A DNA stretch of 24,115 bases. Origin: an uncultured Lachnospiraceae bacterium. Lineage in GTDB: Bacteria > Bacillota > Clostridia > Lachnospirales > Lachnospiraceae. Both the position numbers and the translations under genes were made by a program. The stretch is from positions 1 through 24,115 of the forward strand of contig URRW01000035.1 of assembly GCA_900550285.1 (NCBI GenBank). The letters run 5' to 3'. A model generated the notes under the pieces. It saw only the letters and a list, made by a program, of their open reading frames with translations, was not told the DNA's origin and ran no database searches. Position 1 is the first letter of the stretch. Every line of letters begins with the position of its first letter. This document shows, one piece after another, positions 14,986 through 22,640 of this stretch.

Positions 14986-15063
14986 ATCATTTAACACTTT
15001 AATGTCAGAAAGCGAAGCCTGAAATCCTACCATAGTGGTATTGGTGTGTGCATTTGTGTGCAG

Positions 15064-15109
15064 AAAAAAAGGAGGTAATCCAAGCTTATTATGGATTATC
15101 TTCTTTTTT
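15064..15109 (+). terminator. Terminator after the GGGtGRT gene
   Basis: AAAAAAAGGAGGTAATCC and GGATTATCTTCTTTTTT pair over 17 bases with two G-T pairs, ending in T6. The 78 bases between stop codon and stem hold a short TACCA-TAG-TGGTA palindrome (near 15028-15040) but no gene. Confidence 0.85.
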
Positions 15110-15180
15110 CGTTTATTCCAGAAAAAATCTGACATATTATTGGAAAAATTATAAAAAAACAACTGGCTGCCTTATGAGAA

Positions 15181-15459
15181 ATGAAAGGAGTAATCATACA
15201 TGAAAAAAGAAATGAGAAATCCGGTTACTGTGATTTTTCTTGTTGGGAAAACGCAATGAGAGAATGGCTGGAAAGCAGAAGATATTTATTCTCAGAGATT
15301 TCGCTTTTAACAATAGAATCCTCCGTTTTCTAAAATATTATTACCAATCCCAATATCACAGTTGAGGATTATGCGATATATAACGATGTTGGCAGATTTG
15401 GTATTTGGTAAGCAGAAATTTCCGGTTCAATCCCTCCTGTTTTTGAACCTTATAAATGA
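15181..15459 (+). pseudogene. Decayed reading frame of unknown family
   Basis: In the gene-poor stretch 14986-15654 one frame reads like protein across stop codons. ATG 15181 gives 50 codons (MKGVIIHEKRNEKSGYC..., CWENAMREWLESRRYLFSEISLL), stops at TAA 15331, continues NIITNPNITVEDYAIYNDVGRFGIW to TAA 15409 (in two parts), then AEISGSIPPVFEPYK to TGA 15457, all in the same frame. Coding-like composition through two internal stops suggests a pseudogene. I do not recognise the family. A separate 19-codon frame starts at ATG 15200 with AAAGGAG before it and could be a tiny real peptide instead. The rest of the stretch is AT-rich and shows nothing else beyond the terminator and the promoter at 15579. 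Confidence 0.4.
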
Positions 15460-15578
15460 AGAAGATAAAAATTGTACATAATGATGTTTTTGGAAGAGAA
15501 AAAAGGAAAAATAGAAAGATAAATATATATTCTGTCAGAAAAAGAATGGATAAAATAGCGTAAAATGCCAATTTTATA

Positions 15579-15607
15579 TCGACATAATATTCCAAATGTG
15601 TTATAAT
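15579..15607 (+). promoter_or_regulatory. Strong putative promoter of the surface protein gene
   Basis: TCGACA (15579-15584) and a perfect TATAAT (15602-15607) are separated by 17 bp. It lies 47 bp before the GTG start, in AT-rich DNA. Confidence 0.75.
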
Positions 15608-15654
15608 TCCCGGCAGATATTCCACTCATATTTTAAGCAAAGGAGAAGAGGAAA

Positions 15655-18600
15655 GTGAAAACAAAATGGTTGGCGGGAGTACTTGCGGCATGTATGCTTG
15701 TCGGAATGATGCCCAGTGCAGTTTTTGCGGAAGAGGCGGGAATATATGCCGCTTTGGAACAGGCGGAAACAGAAACTACCGTAGATGTTTTCGGGGAAAC
15801 GGAAATGAGAGAAGAAACTGAGGGGGCGCAAGCCGAGACAGAAAACGGTGCCGGGACCGAAGAAAGTGCAGAAACTGAAGAAAGTACAGAAGCTGAAGAA
15901 AGTACGGAAATTGGAGAAAGTGCGGAGATTGAAGAAAGCTCGGGGACTGAAGGCAACATAGGGACAGAAGAGGGCACGGAATCTGTCGAAGAGACAGAAA
16001 GCACGGAAACTATGGATGAGACAGAAACCGAAGCAACAGATATAACGGAAGAAATTACGGAAGAACCGGAGTGTATCTGTACAGAACTCTGTGAAACAGA
16101 CAAGGTAAACGGACAGTGTCCTGTGTGCAGGGATGATATTTCTTTGTGTGCAGGAAATGTACAGGATAAAAGTATGGCGGATACGAAAGCATTTGATTTA
16201 AAGTCTGCTTTGGAAAACGCTGGGGACGGAGATATCATAACAATTCCGGAAGATGTGGAGCTGACAGAATCTATCTCTGTTGAAAAAGATATTACATTAG
16301 ATCTGGATGGGAAAACGATTCATGTTTTTATCAATTCTGATTCAAAAAGCACTAAAAGTGCATTTTTGGTAAAAGGCTGCAAGTTTATGATCATGAATGG
16401 ATCGATCAGAGGAGAGAAAGATAAGACAGATAACCGGGCAATTCAGGCAGAAAACGGAAGTACGCTGACATTGCATGATGTAACAATTGCGGACTTTGAG
16501 GCAAAAAGCGGGGATGGCGCGGCGGTATGCATGAAGAATGGTACGCTGGACATCAAGGATTGTTCTCTGGGGTTTTATGATTTTGAGACAGACGAATATG
16601 GCGGGAACACCGCCCGGAATGGAGGGGCGGTATGGGCAGTGGATTCCGCTGTGGACATCAGCGGGAGTAATCTGTTTTATAATGAAAGTGAAGATCCGAC
16701 TGGTTTATCAAAGCAGGCCTGGTTTGGAGGAGGCGCTTTGTATGTGGAAGGCGGAGAAAGTACTGTAAAATTGAACGATAATTATTTCTTTGCCAATGAG
16801 ACAAAGGATCATGGCGGAGCGATTCATCTGGACTCGATTAAGCATGCTGACATTACGGATAATAAAATTGAAAATAATATTTCATATAATCATCGGCTGC
16901 AGGATGAGAATGGCAGATATTCGAGCCGGGGAGGCGATGGCGCCGGGATTTATGTCAGATTGCTGAGAGAGTATGTAAATATTACGGGAAATAAAATTAC
17001 GGATGGAACTGCAATCGGATTTGGCGGCGGCATTCGCGTGATGTCTAGCGAGGGAAAGATTTTTTTAGACGATAATATCATTACTGGGAATAAAGCGGAG
17101 CGGGGAGGAGGTATTTCCCTAGAAGTCATTGATAAGAGCAAAGTTACGCTGGAGACAGGTATCATTACCGGAAATAAGGCGACGGAATTTGGGGGAGGCA
17201 TTGATTATACGACGCATGGAATGCCGGTGCTGGAACTGAAGAACGTGTTGATTTCCGGAAATGAGGCAGTCCGGGGCGGAGGCGTCTGGGCATGTCCCGT
17301 ATCCACGACAGAGATATATTCTACTTTGGGCGGCGCAATTTTTGGAAATAAGGCGCAGGGAAAATATGGATCGTTCCCCCCTTATTATATCACGGCTGCA
17401 GGGGATGAAGTAAGGTATGAAGGGCTTGATTCCGACGATAAATTGATCACGAATGCAAATCCTCCCAGCCAAAAAACGAGAATGACGGTAGAAAAGCGGG
17501 CGCTGGGCGGCGGGCTGATGAAGTGGTATGAGGATGAGCCGGATGCCAGATACCAGACAGGTAATCCGGAAGCAGAGGAAGAAATTTATACGGATACAAA
17601 TCAGACGTTTGGACTCCACGGAGAGCTTTCAAAAGAACATCAAAAGCTGGCAGAAAATGAGGCAAAGCTGATTATTACAAATAATATATGTAAAGGGCGG
17701 GGCGGCGGAATCGCTTCCAACAGCCCTATTGTGATCGGTGTTAAAAATGCTGACGTAACTGTAAAAGTTACAAAAAAGTGGGAGGGAGAGAAGCTACATC
17801 CGGACGAGGTGTTTGTGGATCTGTACCGTGTGGGAAAAAACGGAAAAGAACGGGTTAAATTAGACAGCGGTGTGGCGTTGAATGAAAAGAATAAATGGAC
17901 GGCAGAATTTTATAAACTTCCGTCCAAGTATATAGATGGGGAAGGAAATGTCCAGGAATGCACTTATGAAGTAGAGGAACAGCCGGTAGAAGGATGGGGC
18001 TGTAACTCAGAGATTACATTTGATCCGGAAAAAAAGCTGTATGAGATTACTCTGACAAACAGCGAGGAGAAAAAAACAGGAGGCCTTATTGTACTGAAAA
18101 CGATTTCGGGAAGCGGTGCAAGCGCAGATCAGAAATTTACGTTTACGGTAAAGCTGGAAGATACTTCTGTGAATGGAACCTACGGGGAAATGAATTTTAA
18201 AGATGGGACAGCTGTTTTTGAGCTGAAAGGCGGAGAAAAGAAAACGGCAGAGAATCTGCCGGCGGGCATTAAATATTCAGTTGCAGAAAGCAATAACGAT
18301 GGGTATACGGTAACATCGAGCGGTGCAACCGGGGTGATTGAGAGCGGTAAGAATATGGAAGCGATTTTTAATAATCATAAGGATAAACCGACTGATCCCG
18401 ATAAACCGACTGATCCCGATAAACCGACCGATCCTGATAAACCGACCGATCCTGATAAACCGACCGATCCCGATAAACCGACCAATCCTGACAAACCGGT
18501 GGATCCTGATAAGCCTGAGGAGCCTGAGCTCCCTTATGTTCCGCAGAAGCCTGTAAATCCATCGGTTCCTGCAGCCCCTGTAATATCGGATATGGCTTCT

Positions 18601-18792
18601 GGAGTTGAGGGCCAAAGCGATGTGGAGGCGGAAAAGCTGCCTATAACAGGGGAACATGGAACGCCGGAAACCGGGGACACGGCTCATCTTATCCTATGGA
18701 TCGGGATGCTGGCAGTTTCTCTGGCAGGCGTTGTTTTGGTGGTTTCAATGCGTGTGTTGTCGGAGAAAAAACACAGAAGAAAAAGAAAATAG
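15655..18792 (+). CDS. Large cell-wall-anchored surface protein with beta-helix and CnaB-type domains
   Basis: The 1045-residue protein starts at GTG 15655 with AGGAG nine bases upstream. It has a signal peptide (KTKWLAGVLAACMLVGM, cleavage near VFAEE), then an acidic Thr/Ser/Glu stretch to ~135 and a cysteine cluster at 140-165 (CIC-x3-C-x8-C-x2-C-x6-C). Residues ~180-690 are a right-handed beta-helix-like region with repeated G-N-x-A-x-x-G-G-G turns (ITGNKAERGGGISL, ISGNEAVRGGGVW). Two CnaB-like domains follow at ~699-806 (VTVKVTKKWEGE, TYEVEEQP) and ~809-905 (GGLIVLKTISGSGASADQKFTF, a domain common in Lachnospiraceae surface proteins). After PTDPDK repeats come LPITG (995-999), PETGD (1004-1008), a membrane helix and the basic tail SEKKHRRKRK. 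It is probably attached by sortase and used for adhesion or glycan contact; the ligand is unknown. Composition is AT-richer than the neighbours, consistent with transfer. Confidence 0.9.
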   Translation: MKTKWLAGVLAACMLVGMMPSAVFAEEAGIYAALEQAETETTVDVFGETEMREETEGAQAETENGAGTEESAETEESTEAEESTEIGESAEIEESSGTEGNIGTEEGTESVEETESTETMDETETEATDITEEITEEPECICTELCETDKVNGQCPVCRDDISLCAGNVQDKSMADTKAFDLKSALENAGDGDIITIPEDVELTESISVEKDITLDLDGKTIHVFINSDSKSTKSAFLVKGCKFMIMNGSIRGEKDKTDNRAIQAENGSTLTLHDVTIADFEAKSGDGAAVCMKNGTLDIKDCSLGFYDFETDEYGGNTARNGGAVWAVDSAVDISGSNLFYNESEDPTGLSKQAWFGGGALYVEGGESTVKLNDNYFFANETKDHGGAIHLDSIKHADITDNKIENNISYNHRLQDENGRYSSRGGDGAGIYVRLLREYVNITGNKITDGTAIGFGGGIRVMSSEGKIFLDDNIITGNKAERGGGISLEVIDKSKVTLETGIITGNKATEFGGGIDYTTHGMPVLELKNVLISGNEAVRGGGVWACPVSTTEIYSTLGGAIFGNKAQGKYGSFPPYYITAAGDEVRYEGLDSDDKLITNANPPSQKTRMTVEKRALGGGLMKWYEDEPDARYQTGNPEAEEEIYTDTNQTFGLHGELSKEHQKLAENEAKLIITNNICKGRGGGIASNSPIVIGVKNADVTVKVTKKWEGEKLHPDEVFVDLYRVGKNGKERVKLDSGVALNEKNKWTAEFYKLPSKYIDGEGNVQECTYEVEEQPVEGWGCNSEITFDPEKKLYEITLTNSEEKKTGGLIVLKTISGSGASADQKFTFTVKLEDTSVNGTYGEMNFKDGTAVFELKGGEKKTAENLPAGIKYSVAESNNDGYTVTSSGATGVIESGKNMEAIFNNHKDKPTDPDKPTDPDKPTDPDKPTDPDKPTDPDKPTNPDKPVDPDKPEEPELPYVPQKPVNPSVPAAPVISDMASGVEGQSDVEAEKLPITGEHGTPETGDTAHLILWIGMLAVSLAGVVLVVSMRVLSEKKHRRKRK
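18382..18525 (+). repeat. 18-bp tandem repeat encoding DKPTDP units
   Basis: Units of GATAAACCGACTGATCCC recur every 18 bp: five nearly identical copies (18382-18471), two diverged ones (to 18507), and a degenerate eighth. They form the Pro-rich, wall-spanning linker before the sorting signal. Copy number may vary between strains. Confidence 0.93.
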
Positions 18793-18834
18793 GGCAAGGT
18801 ATTTTCTCCCTTGCGCCTTGAGGGGATGATGGAA

Positions 18835-18874
18835 AAAAACAGGACTGTTGCTTTATTGCGGCAGCCCTGTTTTT
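18835..18874. terminator. Terminator between the surface protein gene and nrdB
   Basis: AAAAACAGGACTG and CAGCCCTGTTTTT form 13-bp arms with one G-T pair and a 14-base loop. T and A tracts on both sides allow use by both convergent genes. Confidence 0.85.
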
Positions 18875-18911
18875 AATTCGATAGGAAAGTTTCTTTCCCA
18901 TCGAATTAAAA
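18871..18911. repeat. Near-perfect 19-bp hairpin next to the terminator
   Basis: TTTTAATTCGATAGGAAAG and CTTTCCCATCGAATTAAAA pair over 19 bp with a single A/G difference and a 3-base loop. It overlaps the T-run of the terminator at 18835 and abuts the dispersed repeat copy 2. No T-run follows on the minus strand, so it is not a classical terminator. Confidence 0.7.
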
Positions 18912-18917
18912 AACATG

Positions 18918-19000
18918 ATTATGTGCACTCGCACGAAAGGATCCTATTGCCTGACGGCAAACGCGCCCGGCGCGGATGTGCGCCTTGGCACACACTTTTT
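18918..19000 (-). repeat. Dispersed intergenic repeat, copy 2 (inverted)
   Basis: Read on the minus strand this block matches 4116-4200: AAAAAGTGTG, GGCGCACA, GCGCCG-GCGCG, TTTGCCGTCAGGCAAT, TTTCGTGCGAGTGC and CATAA in the same order and with the same spacing. It differs at scattered bases, mostly in the TAGGA/TCCTT segment and the first hairpin. It lies just downstream of nrdB; copy 1 lies just downstream of the 5'-nucleotidase terminator. Confidence 0.75.
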
Positions 19001-19058
19001 ATTATGAACTTGATAATTAGGAAGATGTGTCATGGGGATTTTTGCAGATATAAACAAC

Positions 19059-20099
19059 TTACAAATCATCCTCGATCGCCCCGGATTTTGCATAGGCGGT
19101 CGATTTCGCTTCAAAAAAGTCCGTCTTGATCAGGTTTGCGTTGCTGTATACGCTGACCCATTTCATAGAGTCGGGGATCTCGTCAAAGCCCTCGTAAAGC
19201 GGCGCAAAGCGGAGCGACGACGCACGCAGGTTGCCCAGATAGCGGATGTAGCCGGAGATCATTTCCATCGTAAGCCCCTCGATCCGGTCGCCGAGGACGT
19301 ACTGCGCCCATGCGATCTCTTCTTCCACGCCGCGCCGAAGCATGGAGCGGTATTCTTCGACCTTTTCTGGGGTAAACAGGTCGGGTTCTTCCTTTTGGAG
19401 CTCCAAAAGGATGTTGCAAAACAGCCACAGATGGGTATTTTCATCCCGGTTGATATAGCGGATTTCCTGAGCGCTGCCGGACATTTTCCCGGTGCGTCCC
19501 AGATTGTAGAAAAACATGAAGCCGGAATAAAAATAAATGCCCTCCAGAATATAATTTGCCATCATCGTTTTGACAAGATGCTCCCGGTCGCGGTGCTCCA
19601 AAAAGGCGTTGTACTGTTCCCCGATAAATTCGTTCCTTTTTAAAAGGTGTTCGTCAAATTTCCATTGGTACAAAATCTCGTCCCGCTTGGCAGGAGGGCA
19701 GATGGAGTCCAGCATATAGCTGTAGCTCTGGGAGTGGACTGCCTCCTGAAATGCCTGGATCGTCAGGCAGAGATTGATCTCGTTTGCCGTAATGTATTCG
19801 CCGATATTGGGCAGGTTTGCGGTCTGGACGGAATCCAGAAAAACGAGGAAGGAGAGGATTTTGTCATAGGCAGTCCGTTCCTCCTGCGTTAAAAGCCTGT
19901 AATCCTTGATGTCCTGGGTCAGATTGATCTCTTCCGGAATCCAGAAATTATTCATTGCCTGACGGTACCAGGAGCTGACCCATGTATATTTCATGTTGTT
20001 GAAATCATTCAGATTTGTCGTATTTCCGCCGATCATCCGGCGTTTTCTCACGTCTGTGTCGCCCTGTGCGTTAAAGAGCGCTTTTTTTTGAAGTTCCAT
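19059..20099 (-). CDS. nrdB: Ribonucleoside-diphosphate reductase beta subunit (class I)
   Basis: The 346-residue subunit holds the di-iron centre and tyrosyl radical for making deoxyribonucleotides. Iron ligands appear in FLDSVQTANL (Asp), FQEAVHSQSYSYML (Glu and His, with the radical Tyr four after the His), LEGIYFY (Glu) and INRDENTHLWLF (Glu and His). The ligand set is complete. I chose ATG 20099 (MELQKKALFNAQGD), the usual beginning; an in-frame ATG at 20129 adds ten residues. A GCCGC-TTTT-GCGGC hairpin lies between the two ATGs and the ribosome site is weak (GGAA). nrdA is 79 bp upstream on the same strand, so the pair forms one unit. Confidence 0.93.
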   Translation of the reverse strand: MELQKKALFNAQGDTDVRKRRMIGGNTTNLNDFNNMKYTWVSSWYRQAMNNFWIPEEINLTQDIKDYRLLTQEERTAYDKILSFLVFLDSVQTANLPNIGEYITANEINLCLTIQAFQEAVHSQSYSYMLDSICPPAKRDEILYQWKFDEHLLKRNEFIGEQYNAFLEHRDREHLVKTMMANYILEGIYFYSGFMFFYNLGRTGKMSGSAQEIRYINRDENTHLWLFCNILLELQKEEPDLFTPEKVEEYRSMLRRGVEEEIAWAQYVLGDRIEGLTMEMISGYIRYLGNLRASSLRFAPLYEGFDEIPDSMKWVSVYSNANLIKTDFFEAKSTAYAKSGAIEDDL

Positions 20100-20113
20100 A
20101 GTGTTCCATTTCC

Positions 20114-20127
20114 GCCGCTTTTGCGGC
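20114..20127 (-). promoter_or_regulatory. Small hairpin just before the nrdB start
   Basis: GCCGC-TTTT-GCGGC is a perfect 5-bp GC stem 15 bases before ATG 20099, in a region without a strong ribosome site. It may tune nrdB translation relative to nrdA. It is not followed by a T run, so it is unlikely to be a terminator. Confidence 0.3.
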
Positions 20128-20178
20128 ATTTTTGATGTTTAAAAGGAGTCAAAGCGGTACGTCCCGCAAAAGCCCCGG

Positions 20179-22488
20179 TCAGGAGGAGCAGGATTCGCAT
20201 TCCTCCACCTCGAGAGACTGGCTGCGGACATAGTAGAGCGTTTTAACGCCTTTTTCCCATGCCCGGATGTAAAGTGCAAGGAGCTTGCGGAAGGTGTATT
20301 CGTTGGTAATATAAAGGTTGACGGACTGCGCCTGATCGATATGGCGCTGCCGGACGCCCGCCGCGTCCACGAGCCAGCTCTGGTCAATGTGATGCGCGTT
20401 TTTGTAAAGCCAGAACGTCTTTTCATTGAGGTCGGGGGCGACGCGGGTGATCATGCTTCCTTTTTTCTCCTCCATAAAATATTTTTTCATGACGGGATCG
20501 ACGGCTGCCGTCGTGCCCGCGATGATGGAGGTGGAGCTGGTGGGGGCAACCGCCAGAAGATAACCGTTGCGTAAGCCGTTCCGGGCAATCTGCGCCGCCA
20601 GTTCTTTCCAGCGCGGGGAAGTATAGCCTCGTTTTTCAAAATATGCGCCGGTTTCGTAATCGCTTCCCGAAAAACAGGAGTAAGCGCCTTTTTCGCAGGC
20701 AAGCTCCATGGAAGCCTTGAGCGCGTAATAATTGATCTTTTCATACAGCGTATCCACAAACTGAAGATGCGCTTCCGATTCAAAGCGGAGCCCCTGCTTT
20801 ACGAGCATATGGTGGTAGCCGCTTGTCCCAAGCCCGATCGCGCGGTATTTTTGGTTGGAAAGTTCCGCGTAGGGAAGGGGATAGTAGTTCAGGCTGATGA
20901 CGTTGTCAAGGGCGCGCACGACGGCGGAGACGGTGTCCCAAAGCTCGTTGTCGTCGGTAACGTCCATGCGTCCAAGCGTCAGGGAAGCCAGATTGCAGAC
21001 GACAAAATCGCCGGGCTTTGTTTCCTGAAGGACGACGGTTTCGCCGTCGATTTCGACGGCCCTGGGCGCCAACACCTGCATCGGGCTCATGTTCTGGGCG
21101 ATTTCCGTACACAGATTGCTGCAGTAGACGACGCCCCGATGGGCATTGGGGTTCATGCGGTTGACCGTATCGCGGTTAAAGGCAAAGGGCGTTCCGGTTT
21201 CCACAAGGGATTTTAAAATCAGGCGTACGATTTCCTTTACGCTCATGACCCGTTTCTGGATGCGGCTGTCTTTTACACAGTCCAGATAGCGGCGTTCCCA
21301 TTCTTCCCCGTAAAAATCTTCCAGATGATAGCCCTTAGCCAGATAGATTTCGTGGGGGCACATCAGATGCCAGTCTGCGTCCAGATCGGTTTTGGCAAGC
21401 TTCCAGAAAAGATCGGGATAGCAGACTGCCGGAAAAATATCGTGGGCTTTCATGCGGTCGTCGCCGTTGTTGGTGCGCAGCTGGAGAAATTCCGGCAGAT
21501 CCCGGTGCCATGCGTCCAGATAGACAGCGGCGGCTCCCTGCCGCACGCCCAGCTGATCCACGGCGGTTGCGGTATCGTTTACGAGCTTGATCCACCGGAT
21601 CACGCCGCCGGCAGCGCCCTCGAAGCCGCGGATGGAGCTGCCGTTTGCGCGGACCTTTCCGAAATAAAGCCCCATGCCGCCGCCGTGCTTGCTGACCTGC
21701 GCGAAATTGTCGATGCTGCGGTAGATCCCCGTCAGGGAATCGTCCACCGTATCGATAAAGCAGGAGCTCATCTGGTGGAAGGGCTTGCGGGCATTGGACA
21801 TGGTGGGCGTCGCCATCGTCACCTTCAGGGTGCTTAAAATATCATAAAACCGCTTTGCCCAGTATACCCGGTCGGTTTCGGGAATGGCAAGGTGCATGGC
21901 GATCGCCATAAACATTTCCTGCGGCGTTTCCAAAATCCGGTGCTGATGGTCACAGATCAAATATCGTCTGGCGATCAGGTCAAGACCGCTGTAATTAAAA
22001 AGAAGATCCCGGTTTGGCTTTAAATAGGAGGAGAGCTCTTCCACATCGCTTTGGCTGTAGCTTTCCAAAAGAAAAGCCCCTGCATAGCCTTCTTTGGTAA
22101 GCCACGAAAGCTTTTCGTACCAGCCGGAAAAATGCAGACCGGCGGTGTGGCTTTCAACGCGCCGCAAAATATTAAGGGAAAGAAAGCGCGCCGCGATCAT
22201 TTCCCAGTCGGGCGCTTCTTTGCTGATCAGTTCGACGCAGGCGCGTTCCAGCGTAGCGCAGGCGTCGGGAAACGTCATTGTTTCCTTATAAAAAGAAGAA
22301 AATTTTGCAAGCAGCAGTTCTAAACGATAAGCGTCTGCCGGGAAATCTGCCCGGATCTGCAAAAGAATGCCGTAAAGTGCCGGATCGGGAATGAGCCTGC
22401 AAAGCTCCCGCAGCGCTGCAGAAGCCTCCTGCACAGAAAAATCCGGGGCGTCCTGCCCGGAGGGATATATAGGGGTCGATGTATACAT
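20179..22488 (-). CDS. nrdA: Ribonucleoside-diphosphate reductase alpha subunit (class I)
   Basis: The 769-residue catalytic subunit reduces ribonucleoside diphosphates. All key parts are visible: the redox cysteine in QMSSCFIDTVDDSL, the active-site N-L-C-x-E in YCSNLCTEIAQ, the partner cysteine in VVCNLASLTLG, the radical-transfer Tyr pair in KTLYYVRSQ, and the C-terminal cysteines CESC at the very end. FPDACATLERACVELISKEAPDW at ~70-100 matches the start of the large-subunit N-domain. The first ~65 residues lack the V-x-K-R-D-G motif of the ATP-cone, so the overall activity switch may be absent. AGGAG lies 11 bases before ATG 22488. Confidence 0.94.
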   Translation of the reverse strand: MYTSTPIYPSGQDAPDFSVQEASAALRELCRLIPDPALYGILLQIRADFPADAYRLELLLAKFSSFYKETMTFPDACATLERACVELISKEAPDWEMIAARFLSLNILRRVESHTAGLHFSGWYEKLSWLTKEGYAGAFLLESYSQSDVEELSSYLKPNRDLLFNYSGLDLIARRYLICDHQHRILETPQEMFMAIAMHLAIPETDRVYWAKRFYDILSTLKVTMATPTMSNARKPFHQMSSCFIDTVDDSLTGIYRSIDNFAQVSKHGGGMGLYFGKVRANGSSIRGFEGAAGGVIRWIKLVNDTATAVDQLGVRQGAAAVYLDAWHRDLPEFLQLRTNNGDDRMKAHDIFPAVCYPDLFWKLAKTDLDADWHLMCPHEIYLAKGYHLEDFYGEEWERRYLDCVKDSRIQKRVMSVKEIVRLILKSLVETGTPFAFNRDTVNRMNPNAHRGVVYCSNLCTEIAQNMSPMQVLAPRAVEIDGETVVLQETKPGDFVVCNLASLTLGRMDVTDDNELWDTVSAVVRALDNVISLNYYPLPYAELSNQKYRAIGLGTSGYHHMLVKQGLRFESEAHLQFVDTLYEKINYYALKASMELACEKGAYSCFSGSDYETGAYFEKRGYTSPRWKELAAQIARNGLRNGYLLAVAPTSSTSIIAGTTAAVDPVMKKYFMEEKKGSMITRVAPDLNEKTFWLYKNAHHIDQSWLVDAAGVRQRHIDQAQSVNLYITNEYTFRKLLALYIRAWEKGVKTLYYVRSQSLEVEECESCSS

Positions 22489-22522
22489 AGTTCAGTTGTC
22501 TCCTGTTTGTTGTCATAGGGAT

Positions 22523-22551
22523 ATTTTAACGGAGAAAAAAGAAAAAAGCAA
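22523..22551 (-). promoter_or_regulatory. Putative nrdAB promoter
   Basis: On the minus strand TTGCTT (22546-22551) and TAAAAT (22523-22528) are separated by 17 bp, about 35 bp before the nrdA start. Confidence 0.6.
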
Positions 22552-22566
22552 TAGTAACTATTATTG
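22549..22566. promoter_or_regulatory. Operator-like palindrome overlapping the nrdAB -35
   Basis: CAATAGTAACTATTATTG pairs at seven of eight flanking positions around its centre. Its end overlaps the -35 hexamer. It does not match the NrdR box (ACACWATATMTTGTG type) that I know for nrd genes. Confidence 0.4.
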
Positions 22567-22593
22567 ATTTTAAAATACAGAAATAAGGATACG

Positions 22594-22626
22594 AAAAAGC
22601 CGCTGCCAAAATGACAGCGGCTTTTT
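22594..22626 (-). terminator. Terminator of the alcohol dehydrogenase gene
   Basis: AAAAAGCCGCTG and CAGCGGCTTTTT are perfect 12-bp arms around a 9-base loop, 15 bp beyond the stop codon at 22641. On the minus strand a T run follows. Confidence 0.9.
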
Positions 22627-22640
22627 GGAAAGCGGACAGG

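Noticed and set aside
18382..18525. CRISPR array
   Set aside because: Repeats are 18 bp, directly joined without spacers, in frame with a surface protein gene.
18848..19129. 93-codon plus-strand frame over the terminator, hairpin and repeat
   Set aside because: It spans structured noncoding DNA, has no ribosome site, and runs into the antisense of nrdB.
19032..19643. 203-codon plus-strand frame
   Set aside because: It is antisense to nrdB, whose iron ligands and radical tyrosine are all recognisable.
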